Source of the DNA: Castor canadensis
Taxonomy: Eukaryota > Chordata > Mammalia > Rodentia > Castoridae
Reading direction: 5' to 3'
Assembly: GCF_047511655.1 (NCBI RefSeq)
Contig: NC_133401.1
Coordinates: 17,977,501 to 18,041,500 of the forward strand
Length of the DNA stretch: 64,000 bases
Part shown: in pieces, positions 31,616-51,300 of the stretch
Layout: every line of letters begins with the position of its first letter
Position numbering within the stretch: the first letter of the stretch is position 1
Notes under the pieces: generated by a model
The model's database searches: none
What the model saw: the letters and a program-made list of their open reading frames with translations, nothing else
Told to the model about the DNA's origin: nothing
Position numbers and translations under genes: made by a program

Positions 31616-33696
31616 AACCCACCAGGATCCCAAACAAAGACTCTTGCTAGCAGCTTCCTCCCTTCTCTTTGGCTTCCAGGAGAGTCAGGGGCCACTTGAG
31701 AATTAAGAATTCATCTAATGTAGCTAACTAGATGGAGCTGTGGCCTGGGAAGTCCTCCCTGAGCTCTAGCCACCCAGCCCTCCTGCTGCAGTCCTCAAGG
31801 GAGATCCCGGGCAGCCAGCTGGAGTTCTTGTCCTTGCCCTCCCTGTCCATCCTTTTCCCTGCCAGCCTGCTTTCCTCTCTGGGCCTCAAGGAGGAGGGGT
31901 CAGGGAGAAAAGTCACTAGACAAATATTTGTGAAATGAATGGTCAGCCCTGTAGCTGGGGGCAGGCGGCTCTCTCTGCTTGAGGCGCCTGCCTCTTCCTC
32001 TCTCTTCCACTGGTTGCCCTGAAAGGTAATCTGAGTGTAGATCAAGTTTAGCCTAGGGACGCCTGGAGGGCAGATGGCCACACACTCTCTGGGTCCCAGG
32101 GAGGTGTCGCATCTCTGGGTCATCTCTCCCCAGCCTTGTGGGCTCACAGCCAGCGGGTCAGTAGTGAGTGGCCCTATTCTGCCTCCCATGCTTCTGGGGG
32201 CAACTGCAGGCTTAAGGGGTGGGTCCCCAAGCTGCAAAGCCAGAGTGTGCATGGTCCTGAGGTGAGCCCTGAGTGTGCTTGTGGTGGTGGTGGGGGGACA
32301 GTGGTCCCACTGACTCTAGAGGGGCAAGTCTGGATTACCCAGACTTCCAAGCGCACACACTTACTCCCCGGGAGGGCAGGGGGTTTCCCACCAGGCTTTC
32401 CCACTATCATGCCTGGGAATCCCACACAGGGCTTCAGTGTTTGGGGCTTGGACAAGTCACACAGCTTGAAGTCAGGCACAGAGCAGAGATGGGAAGTGAA
32501 GGCGTGGGACTGCTGACCCAATGATCTTTTAAGCCATATGGAGTCCCTACGCGGCACTGTCACATGGGGCGGAACCTCGTCCCTGGCCAGGGAGGTGATG
32601 GACACACACACAGTGCCATCCCAGCTTTGCCACAGGCACACATTCACACCTCCCCATCATTCTCACCCATCTTCTCCAGGGCTCTTCCCCAAGGATGGGG
32701 GAAGATGCCTGGCCAGGGGTCTGGACTAGGGACCCCCAGGAGGTGAAAGTTTGCCGTCTATCTCCACTAAGAGACAGGAGTGAGGCTGGCATGCCATGAG
32801 AGAGGTGCAGGTGAGACTGGAGGAAGCACTGGCCTGGCCTCACCCAGCCCCCAGTGCTGTGCCTGGAGTAGGGAAGTCGCAATGTAGTTGTCAAAAGAAT
32901 GAATGAGTCAAGAACCCACACACAGCAAGAGGTTCAGAAGTTAGGCTGCAGGAAGGACTGGCCCGATCGCTACTACAAAGGTTACAGGTTAGACAGTAAG
33001 CAGGACCAGCTTCAGAGCACCAGCCACAAGGCAGGGGAGGGGCTCTATTTTGGGGGGGCGAGCGATGGGGCGGCTCCCCACTGGGAGGATGGGGAGAGAG
33101 AAGTCTGCGGGGAATCCAGGCCTTCTGGGGGAGCCCACTCTGCGGGGGATCATCTTCCTCCAGGTCTCCCTCTGCCAGGGGCGGAGACAAAGGTGTGTAG
33201 GAGGGAGTTCACTGGCTCCCAGGAAGAGGGAGAGAAGAGGAAGAGACAGAGACTGAGGTGCCCCGAGATAGAGAGACAGAGGCAGAGACAGAGAGACAGG
33301 TAGGGAAGAGGAAGCCCCACGCGGAGATGGGAAGGGATGGACACACGGAAAAGACAGACGGTCAGAGACCCGGGAATCAGAGACAGAGATGGCGCACGAG
33401 CAAGGCAGTGAGGACCGAAGGACTTGGGGTCCGACAGCCGGGAAGCCACAGGACAGACCCGGGCAGAGACAGACAGAGACACGGAGAGACAGCGAGACAG
33501 GAGCGGCAGGCGACTCGGAGGGAGGGACCCCGAGAGACGTGGAGATGGAGACCAGACACAGGAAGGCGGGGGCGGCGGGGCACTGGCGGGCGGCGGTCGG
33601 TCCCCTCCCCATGGAGGACGCGGGACCCGCAGCCCTGACCCGGAGCCGATCCCCCACCCGCGCCCCGCTCCCACGCGCCCCACGCGGGGCTCTTAC

Positions 33697-33793
33697 CTGC
33701 GCTGCAGTCTGGGGCAGGTCCCCCGCACTGGGCTGGCACAGTGGGCACCTCCGCCCGAGGAGAGGGAGAGAGGGAGAGAGAGGGAGAGAGAAA

Positions 33794-33841
<48 letters not shown>

Positions 33842-33900
33842 AGAGAGGAGAGAGGAGAGAGAAGCCGGAGACTGAGAAGCCAGAGCGAGAGCCGGGGAGG
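33697..33900 (-). other. SLC8A2: SLC8A2 exon 1, non-coding 5' UTR (upstream limit uncertain)
   Basis: A clear minus-strand donor (GCGCAG|GTAAGAG) ends at 33697 and pairs with the acceptor just before the start codon exon at 30072. The sequence upstream is GC-rich and GA-rich and has no in-frame coding match. That fits the untranslated first exon known for this gene in human. The transcription start cannot be read from sequence, so the upper coordinate is a guess. Confidence 0.5.
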
Positions 33901-34150
33901 AGGGGAGAAGAGAGAGGGGGAGGGACGCGGGGAGGGGGACCGCGGGAGGAGGAGGGAGGGGGAGAGGCCAGGAGGAGGGCGGAGCTCAAGGAGGGGGCGG
34001 GGAGAAGGGAGCGGAGGGCGGGGGGAGGCGCGGGGAGGGGCCTGGGCCCGGGAGGGGCGGGGGAGGAGGCAGCCCCAGCTTCCGACCTGGGCTCCGGGTT
34101 CAGCACCAGAGGCCGTGGACAGCGACCCCCGCGCGTGTGCGTGCCTGTGT
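33700..34150 (-). promoter_or_regulatory. SLC8A2 promoter region, CpG-rich and GA-rich
   Basis: The region combines many GGGCGG/GGGGCGGGG boxes (33960-34060) with a long purine tract. It lies immediately upstream of the first-exon donor. No TATA box is evident, as is common for CpG-type promoters of brain genes. The call rests on position and composition only. Confidence 0.55.
33762..33920. repeat. (GA)n-rich purine tract at the SLC8A2 promoter
   Basis: GAGAGGGAGAGAG units merge into pure GA at about 33790-33840 on the + strand. It probably overlaps the first exon or core promoter. Confidence 0.9.
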
Positions 34151-34429
34151 GCTGAGGCATCTCCCATCCCCCACCCAACACGCACAGGCGGCCTCCCGTC
34201 CGTCCATACAAGGGCCCAAAGATTTAGAAACATCTACAAATAGTTCCAGGCTGGCAGGCCTGGGGGGAAGGGCAGGAATGCCTGGCCAGACTCAGTTCCA
34301 AATTCATACACTGTGCCCGCTGCGCGCGGAACGGCACAAGCAAGGCCAGAAACAACCACAAAGGCGTCCATTAATAATAATACAACGGCGGCCATTCACA
34401 TAGCCCTCACCCCGGCCGGCATCGTTAGG

Positions 34430-34605
34430 ACATTGTTTTATTAGGCGCCTGACACATGTTGGCACAACCAATTCATGCCAACCCTGGGAGGCAGATACCA
34501 TGATTAGCTCCATTTTACAGGTGGAGAAACTGAGGCAATGAGTGGAGAAGTGTGGCTCCAGGTGCTGTCCCCTTAACCACCACACTGCACACTGCCCCAG
34601 CCTGA
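34430..34605 (-). repeat. MIR element
   Basis: CATTTTACAGGTGGAGAAAC followed by TGAGGCAATGAGTG, preceded by a GGAGGCAGATACCATGAT-type stretch. Confidence 0.7.
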
Positions 34606-34654
34606 GATACCAGGAGGGGTCTAGGCTCTTGAAGACAAACTTTAGAGCCCTAGA

Positions 34655-34830
34655 ATGCACACACGCATGGACACACATGTGCACATGCATACATGCACAC
34701 ATATACGTGTGCACACACACACGCACACATGCTCACACATACATTCATATACATCACACAGGTGCACATATGCACACCCATGCATCTACATGTGTAATAC
34801 GCACTCATGCACACACATTGCACTCACACC
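34655..34830. repeat. CA/TG-rich alternating purine-pyrimidine tract
   Basis: ACACACGCATG, ACATGCATACATGCACAC and similar. Low complexity in the KPTN-SLC8A2 intergenic region; I see no gene between 34.15 and 35.4 kb. Confidence 0.85.
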
Positions 34831-35563
34831 ATCACTACCTTCACATGACCCCACTCCAGGTTCCCCTCCAGCCCAGAACCAGGTATTGCAGACACACCTA
34901 GTCTTGAGCACTCAGTCCCAGCAGGCAATGCTCCCGAAAGCGGCCCGTGCCCACGGCCAGTCCTGGCTGGACACCATTGGGCCAGCTGCCAGAAGGAAGA
35001 GGATCCAGCTCTCTGCAACTTCCCACGCCTGGGCCTGCCTTCTAGGAGAGGGAGAGAGAGGGGAGGCTCCCATCTCCCCAAAACCCATTCTGAGACCTGC
35101 AGGCTGGGTTTTTGTGACCAGTGCATGTGGTCAGACTTGCAGGTGGACTTCCCTGGAAGGAGGCAAACACAGGCAGAATGCCTATGGTGCCTGTACCACC
35201 CATGGCACACCCAGGAAGCAGGTGTCCCCCACCCCCTGCCTGGATCCTGCCCAGGAACCTCTCTACAACCCTGCTGCCTGGATTCTATTCCTGGCCTGCA
35301 GTGGGGAAGGAAGGGTGAGACTTCTGTCACTCCACCTTCTTCCACTGGGCCCTGAGACAGAGGCCTGATTGCTCCTGATTCTATAAAAGGAACCGCAGGT
35401 GGGGAAATCACTCTGGTCTCCCACTCCTCACCCTCTCAGGCTATTCAATTTAGGTCTAACCTTAGTCCTTGCCAGCATGGGATATCCTGGTCCTACCTGC
35501 CTGGATCTCGCCTCTGTGATGGGATCTGTACTCCATTACTTTCTGCTGGGGTCTAACCCTAGT

Positions 35564-35664
35564 AAAAAAATTTTTTTTGAGAAAGGGTCTTGCTATATAG
35601 CCCAGGCTGGCCTGGAATTCATGAGTGCTGGGATTACAGGTATGCACCAGTGCACCTGGCTAAC
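35564..35664 (-). repeat. SINE, B1-like monomer
   Basis: GAGAAAGGGTCTTGCTATAT ... GCTGGGATTACAGGTATGCA. Confidence 0.85.
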
Positions 35665-35674
35665 CACAGTAATT

Positions 35675-35680
35675 TTTATT
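35675..35680 (-). terminator. Candidate poly(A) signal downstream of KPTN (AATAAA)
   Basis: This is the nearest canonical minus-strand AATAAA after the KPTN stop, about 840 nt away. No closer AATAAA or ATTAAA is visible, so KPTN either has a long 3' UTR here or uses a variant signal. Confidence 0.3.
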
Positions 35681-36519
35681 AGGTCCAACTTCAGCATCAT
35701 TCACAGGGAGTCTAACCTCAGACCCCGTGCTACAATTTAACCACTGTGTTCCCATAGCTGTCTTTTCCACACAGTCTTTCCTCTGAGGCTCATTTCCTTG
35801 TCTTTCCACTGGGATCTCACTTCAGATCTAACCTCTGAACTTGGATCTAAAATCAGTTCTCTCTCCAGGGGCCTAAGTTTCAGGGTGCAACCTCAGATTT
35901 CTCCACTAGGGTCTAATTCAGTTGTTCCTGCTGGGGTCTGTCTACCTTTGAACCTCTCCATTTGAGTCTGAGCTCTCTCTATTTGGGTCTAACCTCAATT
36001 CCCTTGCTGGGATCTAACATCAGTCCGTCCCCGTACATTTTAGTCTACTCCACAGCAGTTGAATCTTCACATTTCTCTTAGGGTCTAACCTCATCTCTTT
36101 CCTCTGAGGTCTACACTGGGATCAGACCTCTGTTCTGTTTCTGGATCTAACTATGGAATTCCCCTCTCCCATGCTTCCCTCAATCCTTGTGGATGAATCC
36201 ACAAAACCTGGCATACAGCAGGTGCTCAAATAAATGCTTGCAGAACAAAACAAGAAGACGATCATGAGTGCTTTGGTACTCTGACTTATAATTGGCAGCT
36301 GACCAATATTCCTGGGAGGGGGCAAGTGAGATCACCCCATCTTCAGACAGGGACACTGAGGCACAGGGTATCCCTAGCTGCTAGGGACACAGGGTACATG
36401 GCACAAAGCCAGAGCTCACAGCTCTCCTGCTCTGGGAAAGTCTAGGGACAGTGCTGCTCTGATGCCTTGAAGTGAGGCCCCCAAGTGCCCAGGACTGGGA
36501 AGAGTGGGTGTGTGGGTGC

Positions 36520-45300
<8,781 letters not shown>

Positions 45301-45394
45301 AAGGGGCTGCTAGGAGGCCCAGAGATGGGACGTGGGTAGGCTTAACGTAGGCCATGTGAAAGGTTGAATAAAAATAATCACAAAACTTAATATT

Positions 45395-45570
45395 GTCCTT
45401 GCATGCCAGGAACTACTCCAAGTGCATCCCCTCTAACAATTTATTCAAAACTCACAAGTAGGCAGAGATAGGTACTCTATTCATTTTACAGATGGAGGGG
45501 AGGTAATTTGTCTAAAACCACACAGCTAGTGAGAAGCAGTGTTGGAACCCAAACAGAATAACCTCACAGT
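45395..45570 (-). repeat. MIR element
   Basis: TTCATTTTACAGATGGAGGG and AAACCACACAGCTAGTGAG, a typical MIR in reverse. Confidence 0.72.
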
Positions 45571-45579
45571 TACTTTTGT

Positions 45580-45645
45580 GTGTGTGATATTGGGGTTTGA
45601 ACTCAGGGACTTGGGATCACTTAAATCACACTTCCAGCCTTCACA
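45580..45645 (-). repeat. ID-like SINE fragment
   Basis: GATATTGGGGTTTGAACTCA ... AAATCACACTTCCAGCC. Confidence 0.7.
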
Positions 45646-46152
45646 GTTCATTTTAACATCGTAAAAGTGGTGAGATGCGTTCTTATCCTAAGAGAAAAGG
45701 CCCAACGCTCTCTCTTGGTAGTAAATAACCACCTCATTTATTGAATGCCTATTTGGTGACATTTGACTCAATTATCTCGTTACAACCGACCACTCTGCTG
45801 AAGGACCTGTTGTTACCTCACCCTCACACATTGAGATTTTACTCAGTGCCAAAACACCCTTTACAATTTTTCTCGAAATCCTTGCAAGAACCCTAGAGGA
45901 CCTTTGTTTTTATTTCATTTTCTGACAGATGTGTGCCACTATGCAAAGATATTTATGACTCTACTTTACAGAGTCTGTAACTGAAGCTCAGGGAGAGAGT
46001 GGAGGAGACAAGCTTCCTTGTCCCTGAGAGGGTTTCACTTTCAAACACGAAGGGTTTGTGACCCTGTGCACATCTGTGGATCATGTCCAGAAGACATGGG
46101 TTGGTCAACTGCTCTGGTCACCCTGACTAATCTGTCACTCCCCTCCCGGCAG

Positions 46153-46188
<36 letters not shown>

Positions 46189-46191
46189 AAC
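46153..46191. repeat. (CA)n microsatellite
   Basis: About 32 bp of pure CA plus a few variant units. Confidence 0.95.
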
Positions 46192-47684
46192 ACAAACTCC
46201 TCAGCTGCAGGCTCCACGCAGGTGACCTCCCTTGGTCACAGCCAAAGCTCAGTACGTGGACAAGGCCTGACATGTACCAGGCACTCAGTAAATATGTAAG
46301 TCACCAGCCATGTGCCAGGCCCTCTGCCAAGACCCTGGGACATTAGCACAAAGACAGCATATGGAAAACTTCTCAGTCACCACTGGCTAAAGAAGGTGGT
46401 AAAAAGGTCAGGCAGTTTGATTTCTGGATTTGGTGAGGAAGTGCTACTGGTGGGCAGGCAGGTCTGGGGCTGCAGCTGCTCCTGGGACCTGGCTCACAGC
46501 AGGTGCTTCCTGAAGCCTCCCTGAGTGGATGGGCTGTCGGGGCTGAGCTGCCCCTGCTCAGGTAGTTTCCTCACATGGCAACGTGTAAACCACGTTCATC
46601 TAATCATCACTGAGTAAAGGCATAAATAAATGAAGTTATGTGCTGGCAAGGAAAGGACTGTCCTGCTTACAGGATTCCACCCTACTGAACATTTGAACTA
46701 CATAAGCAGCTTCCAGAAAACCACACTTAAGAATAGGAACCTCAATCAAACCAGTAGGGAGTGGCCCATGCTAAACAACACTTAATGATTTCAAAGTACT
46801 GCCAAGGCTGAGAATCACTTAAGTCACAAATGGCAGAAAAAAGATTCTCACAGACCTCAGCCAGTGCCCTCAGTGGACACTGGTCACCAGTTTTAGGTCT
46901 CAGGTGTTGTCACTATGCTCTGGGCAGTCATTATTAACTGACTGGAGTTGTGGAGGGAGTTGGAGAGGACAGAGCAGGGCAGGGTGTCCAGGTGGGCCAC
47001 TGTCCACAAGGCACTTGAGCTTGGCGCAGGCTGGCATGCTGGAGCCAGGACCAGTAGCTGCGAGGTTCCCAGACAGCCCCTTCCCTGCATGGTTTCTGCC
47101 CTGCTCACTTCCTGTCCTCCCGTCATCTGTGACTGTGCCCCAGCACTGAGTCTCCTCTAGCCCAGGCTGCTCACCTGAATCATGGGTAGACCCACCTTGC
47201 AGAGTGTTGGGTGTGGGGCTTCTGCCACCTCCTTTGCCAGCCCCTAGATCCCCTCGGGCCTCATACTCTGCCCACCAGGGCCATCCTGGGACAGATGGAA
47301 CAAGTGGCTGTCTTCCAGGGAAACGTGGATGTGGGGCAAGAACAGAGTCAGTGGGCCCCTTCCACCTGTCTCCCCCAAAACATGACAAGTGCCTGCTGGA
47401 GTCTACCCTTCAGGTGGCCCTGAGGAGCAGCTGAGGGAGGCTGTCAGACCCCAAAGTCCTAGAGACCTTAGGTCAAGCCCAATGTTCTGGCACTCCCCAC
47501 TGCAGCTCCCCCCGAAGACCACCCTCCCTGAGTTTCCAGCCCAGCAGCTGCCCACCCAAGCCTCCTCCCAGTCAAGGTGGCCCCAAGGATGTGTCCCCAT
47601 GTCCCACAAGATGGCACGGGATTCAAGAGGGGAATGATGCTGCAGGTCAAGAGGGCAGCAAAGGTGAAGAGGAAGAAAGACTCA

Positions 47685-48294
47685 TGCAAAAGTGGCGGGT
47701 TTTATTTCCTTCTTGTGCCAGAGGCAGCTTCTGACCACCAGCAGACAGACCTGGAAGCTTTGGGGGAGGAGTAGGCAGGTGAAGGTCTGGACTCTAGGGC
47801 CTGGGTCTAACCTGAGAGGCTGGGGCTGCAGGAGGCTGGGGGAAGCTCCTGGCACAGGGGGCTTCCTCCATCCCCTCACACCCCATGGTGAGAACAAGTC
47901 TCAGCAGCTACATGTGCTCAGAGCTTGGCTGTGGAAAAAGGTGAGAGATGGAAACCAGCCCTGCAACTCAGCTGCTTAGGAGTGGGGGACCAGATGCTGA
48001 CCCCATGCCCCCAGCAGCACCCCAGCCAAGAAGTCTGTATCCAACATCTGTCCAGCTGGTCCAGGTGGAGGAGGATGCTGTTAGGTTAAATAAATGGGTA
48101 CAGTGGGGGATGTAGCGAGAACAGAAGATGACTGTCCAGCTAGCAGGCCCCACGCTGGTGCCCCGAGCCAGTGGTGTTGAGCCCGCTGTGGCCCGTGTGG
48201 CCTGCAGACTCCCAGTGGGCAGGGAAGGAAGGTCTTGGGCATGGGTCGGGCCCATCTCTCTGGACAGATGGGACAGGAGGGCAGCGGGTGGCAC
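47685..48294 (-). other. NAPA: NAPA 3' UTR
   Basis: About 600 nt from the stop codon to just past the AATAAA at 47706-47701. The stretch is SINE-free. Length and position fit the human gene. Confidence 0.75.
47701..47706 (-). terminator. NAPA poly(A) signal AATAAA
   Basis: Canonical minus-strand hexamer, followed 5-20 nt later by CACTTTTGCATG. It is the first such signal after the NAPA stop codon. Confidence 0.75.
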
Positions 48295-48396
48295 CTAGCG
48301 CAGGTCTTCCTCATCACCCTGGACCGTCTTCTTGATGCGGAGCAGCATGGTGGTGAGCCACTGGTCCAGCCTTGAGACGGAGTCGTACTCCTTCAC
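48295..48396 (-). CDS. NAPA: NAPA exon 11: residues 263-295 and stop
   Basis: The acceptor GTGGCTGCAG precedes 48396 and the TAG stop is at 48297-48295. It encodes [17 protein letters not shown] and [16 protein letters not shown]. This C-terminus is the part that contacts and activates NSF. Confidence 0.96.
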   Translation of the reverse strand: MKEYDSVSRLDQWLTTMLLRIKKTVQGDEEDLR

Positions 48397-51300
48397 CTGC
48401 AGCCACATCACAGGTGGGGGTGGCTGCCACAGGCTGGGTCATGAGTCCCCGGGGGGTCAAGAGGTGCCCCTATCATTTTGGTCTCCAGGAGGATGGGAGG
48501 ACCAGCCTGGCAGCTCCCATCTTTACTACATTTCCTTTGCCAAGCTTCCTTGTCTTAGGGGTGGAACAAGGCTGGAGGTATGAAGAGGGCCTGGCCTCCA
48601 GGCCTGGAGAGGTGGGACAGGCCACCAGTACCCACCTTTCCCAGGTTCCCACCCTCGGGGCCAGTGGGATGGGAAGGAGTTGGTCTCTGTCCTTAAGTTT
48701 TCTGGGGCATCTAAGGAAAGACTGTGGCGAACACTACCTAAAGAACCAAAATAGGAGCTAGCTAGACACTACAGAGTTCCATAATGTTCAGAACAGAGTA
48801 AAGGAAGGAGAACTAGCCTGATGGGGCGGGTCTGTGGGGAGAGGGGAGTCTGCCCTCAGCCATGTGTTCCTGTTCCTCCTAGGGTACCCGACATGACTGA
48901 TATGACATAGCCTCAACTGCTCAACCTGAGTGGTGCAAAGACCTTGCCCTTTGGGGGGTAGACAAAGGTGGGTCTGAACCCAAGGGGTCAAAGTGAGAAC
49001 CCTTCCCTCCTCAGTCTTGGTGCTGCCACCTATAAAATGGGCAAACACTCCCCGTACCTCTTGAGGTACATGTAAGGATTCTGGAGTGGCAACAGAAAAG
49101 GAACTTGCAGTCAGGGCCTGCAGACCATCGATAAAGGAGTAAAGTCTCTGGAAGAGTGCACTGGAGGAGGGCAGCCTGGGGGGCCCATCCCCTAAGGGGA
49201 CCTACCCACCTGCACCAGCCACTCACCGACTCTGTGTAGCTGTCCACATTTTGTTCTTCATGGGCATCTAGCAACTTCTGCAAGCAAGTGACAGGCAGGG
49301 GTCAGAGCCAGGCTGGCCTGAACTAGATCCATACATATGCTATGGGGGATGAACCAGAGGGGGACTCCCAGCAGAGGAAGAAAGACTATGGCACAACCCT
49401 GTCCTGTTGCCTCATGGGGAACAGCTTGACCCCAGGCAACTGCTGGGACAGAACACTACTGTGTGTGTGGGTGGGTTGGGGTGGTCAAATCCAGCCTACT
49501 GGCCCTGTCCCCAGCCCCACTGCCCAAGCTATACCCGTATTATCTAGAATATGGAGACCCAGATGGAAGGAGAAAGAAAACATATGAAACGAAACGGGTC
49601 CTTGAGAACCATGCAGAAACTCTGATGGTTATCCGCCTAGAGCCCAGGTTCAGATCCCCCTCCCCAGGCCCCATTCTGACCACCCCTCCTGAGCCCCAAA
49701 CTCACTTTCACCAGCTTGCATTCCCGGGAATCCGAGAAGGCTGGGAACAGCTCCTCGTACTTCTGGACTGCGAGCTGAACAGCAGGGAGAGGGAGGGGAC
49801 AAGCTAATAAAGACAGGGCCACTGAAGACACTGGTCTGGAGGGAGGGGACCTGGGAACAGCTGGCCTGAGTCAGCTCTCTGTGCTGCTCCCTAGCCTCCA
49901 GACACCTGGTGCTGTGGCTAGGAGTATTCTCCTTGGAGCTGAGCCCAATGTCAGCTTGGCTGCAGAGACGGTGAGGGGAGGGGCTGGGCTTCCCAGGCAG
50001 TCCCAGTACCTCCCTCCAGTCTGTGTTGGGCAGGGGCAGATGTGCATGCTACATGCAACACTAGGGCTGGGTGCTCCACTACTCTAACCCTCATGAGGAT
50101 CCTGGGAGGGTCATGTAGTGGTGAGCCCACTTTGAAAGCAGGGAAACAAACCTAGAGAGAGTACCAAGTGAACAAAACCTAAGTTTGCTGCAAGTGAAGC
50201 TCAGTGGTAGAGTGCTTGCCTATCATGTACGGCACCCTGGGTTCCATCCCGAATACCACAATAAAAAAAAAAAAAAAGCCAGGCATGATGATGGATGTCT
50301 GGAACCCCAGTCAGTATTCAGGAGGCAGAGGCAGAACTGTGAGTTCTAGGCCAACCAGGGCCACATAGCAAGACACTGTCTCAAAAAAACAAAAGGACAA
50401 CACAAACTCATAGTTGCCTCACCGGTGCCCACAGGGAAGCAGCACTCAAGGAGGCAAGGAGGTGGAGCAGAGTGGCCAGATGTCAGAGAAATCCAGATCC
50501 CGTCTGCTCAGGGAGTTCCAGTTATCAAAGCCCAATGCTGACCACTGCTCCACCCCACTGGCCACTGCCCCTCCCTAGCACTAGCCCCTCTTTTGCCAAA
50601 ATAGGTGGGGTGGGCACAACGCCACAGTTAAGGTGCCATCAGAAGCCCCACGACCTGGGATGCAGGACTGAAGTGCCCTAGCATGCAGCCTCAACAAGGA
50701 GCTTCACCTCGGCCTCAGTGTCTTCACCCATATGATGGTGGACAATGGCCCTGCCTCTATGGGTTGAGGTGGTGAAGGATGCAAAGTAGAAAGAGCTTGC
50801 ACCCAGTGAGCCAGCAGCTGGGAACGCAACCTCCAGGGCCCAGCAGGATCAGGGTAGAATCACGCCAGTGACAGGCAGTGTTTCCTGCTTAAAGGCCAGT
50901 TGGAGGGAGGGGCATGGCCTGGTGACAGACACTGGCGCCTGGGTGGTGATGTGGCTGGTAGGGGCGCTAGACGGCCTTCCAGGCCTGGGCTCACCTTGGC
51001 ATTGAGCATATCAATGCAGAAGTGGCAAAGTGCTGCTTTGAAGAAGTAGTCCTTGGCGCTGTACTTGAGGAGAGGGCTGTCCATGGCACTGGTCCCCACC
51101 TGTGACCATGTAGAGGCAACACTGAGCTTAGGACAGGGAACCCAGGGGCCAGGATCACTGCCAGGCTCTAGGGGCCACCTGGGAGTTGAGTCTTGTGTCC
51201 TGCAGTAAGGTCTTATAACTGGAGGCCTCGGGGCAGGGGCAGGGCCAGGGACCAGTCCAGAGAAGTCAGCAGCTGGAGCATGAGTGACCAGGACGTGATG

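Larger units (their letters stand above)
35440..36150 (+). repeat. GGTCTAACCTCAG degenerate repeat array
   Basis: At least ten copies of GG(G/A)TCTAACCTCAG-like cores at irregular intervals. Downstream of KPTN, with one SINE inside (35564-35664). Confidence 0.75.

Noticed and set aside
32989-34243. Open frames of 172-414 residues over the SLC8A2 promoter
   Set aside because: They translate the GA/CT tract and GC-rich DNA (Ser/Leu/Pro or Arg/Glu/Gly runs). No start context or homology supports a protein.
36225-36240. AATAAA on the + strand near 36.23 kb as a KPTN poly(A) signal
   Set aside because: Wrong strand for KPTN; it belongs to an L2-like 3' end (CAGGTGCTCAAATAAATG).
46893-47388. 162-residue minus-strand frame between KPTN and NAPA
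   Set aside because: No recognisable protein, no splice context and atypical composition; treated as chance.
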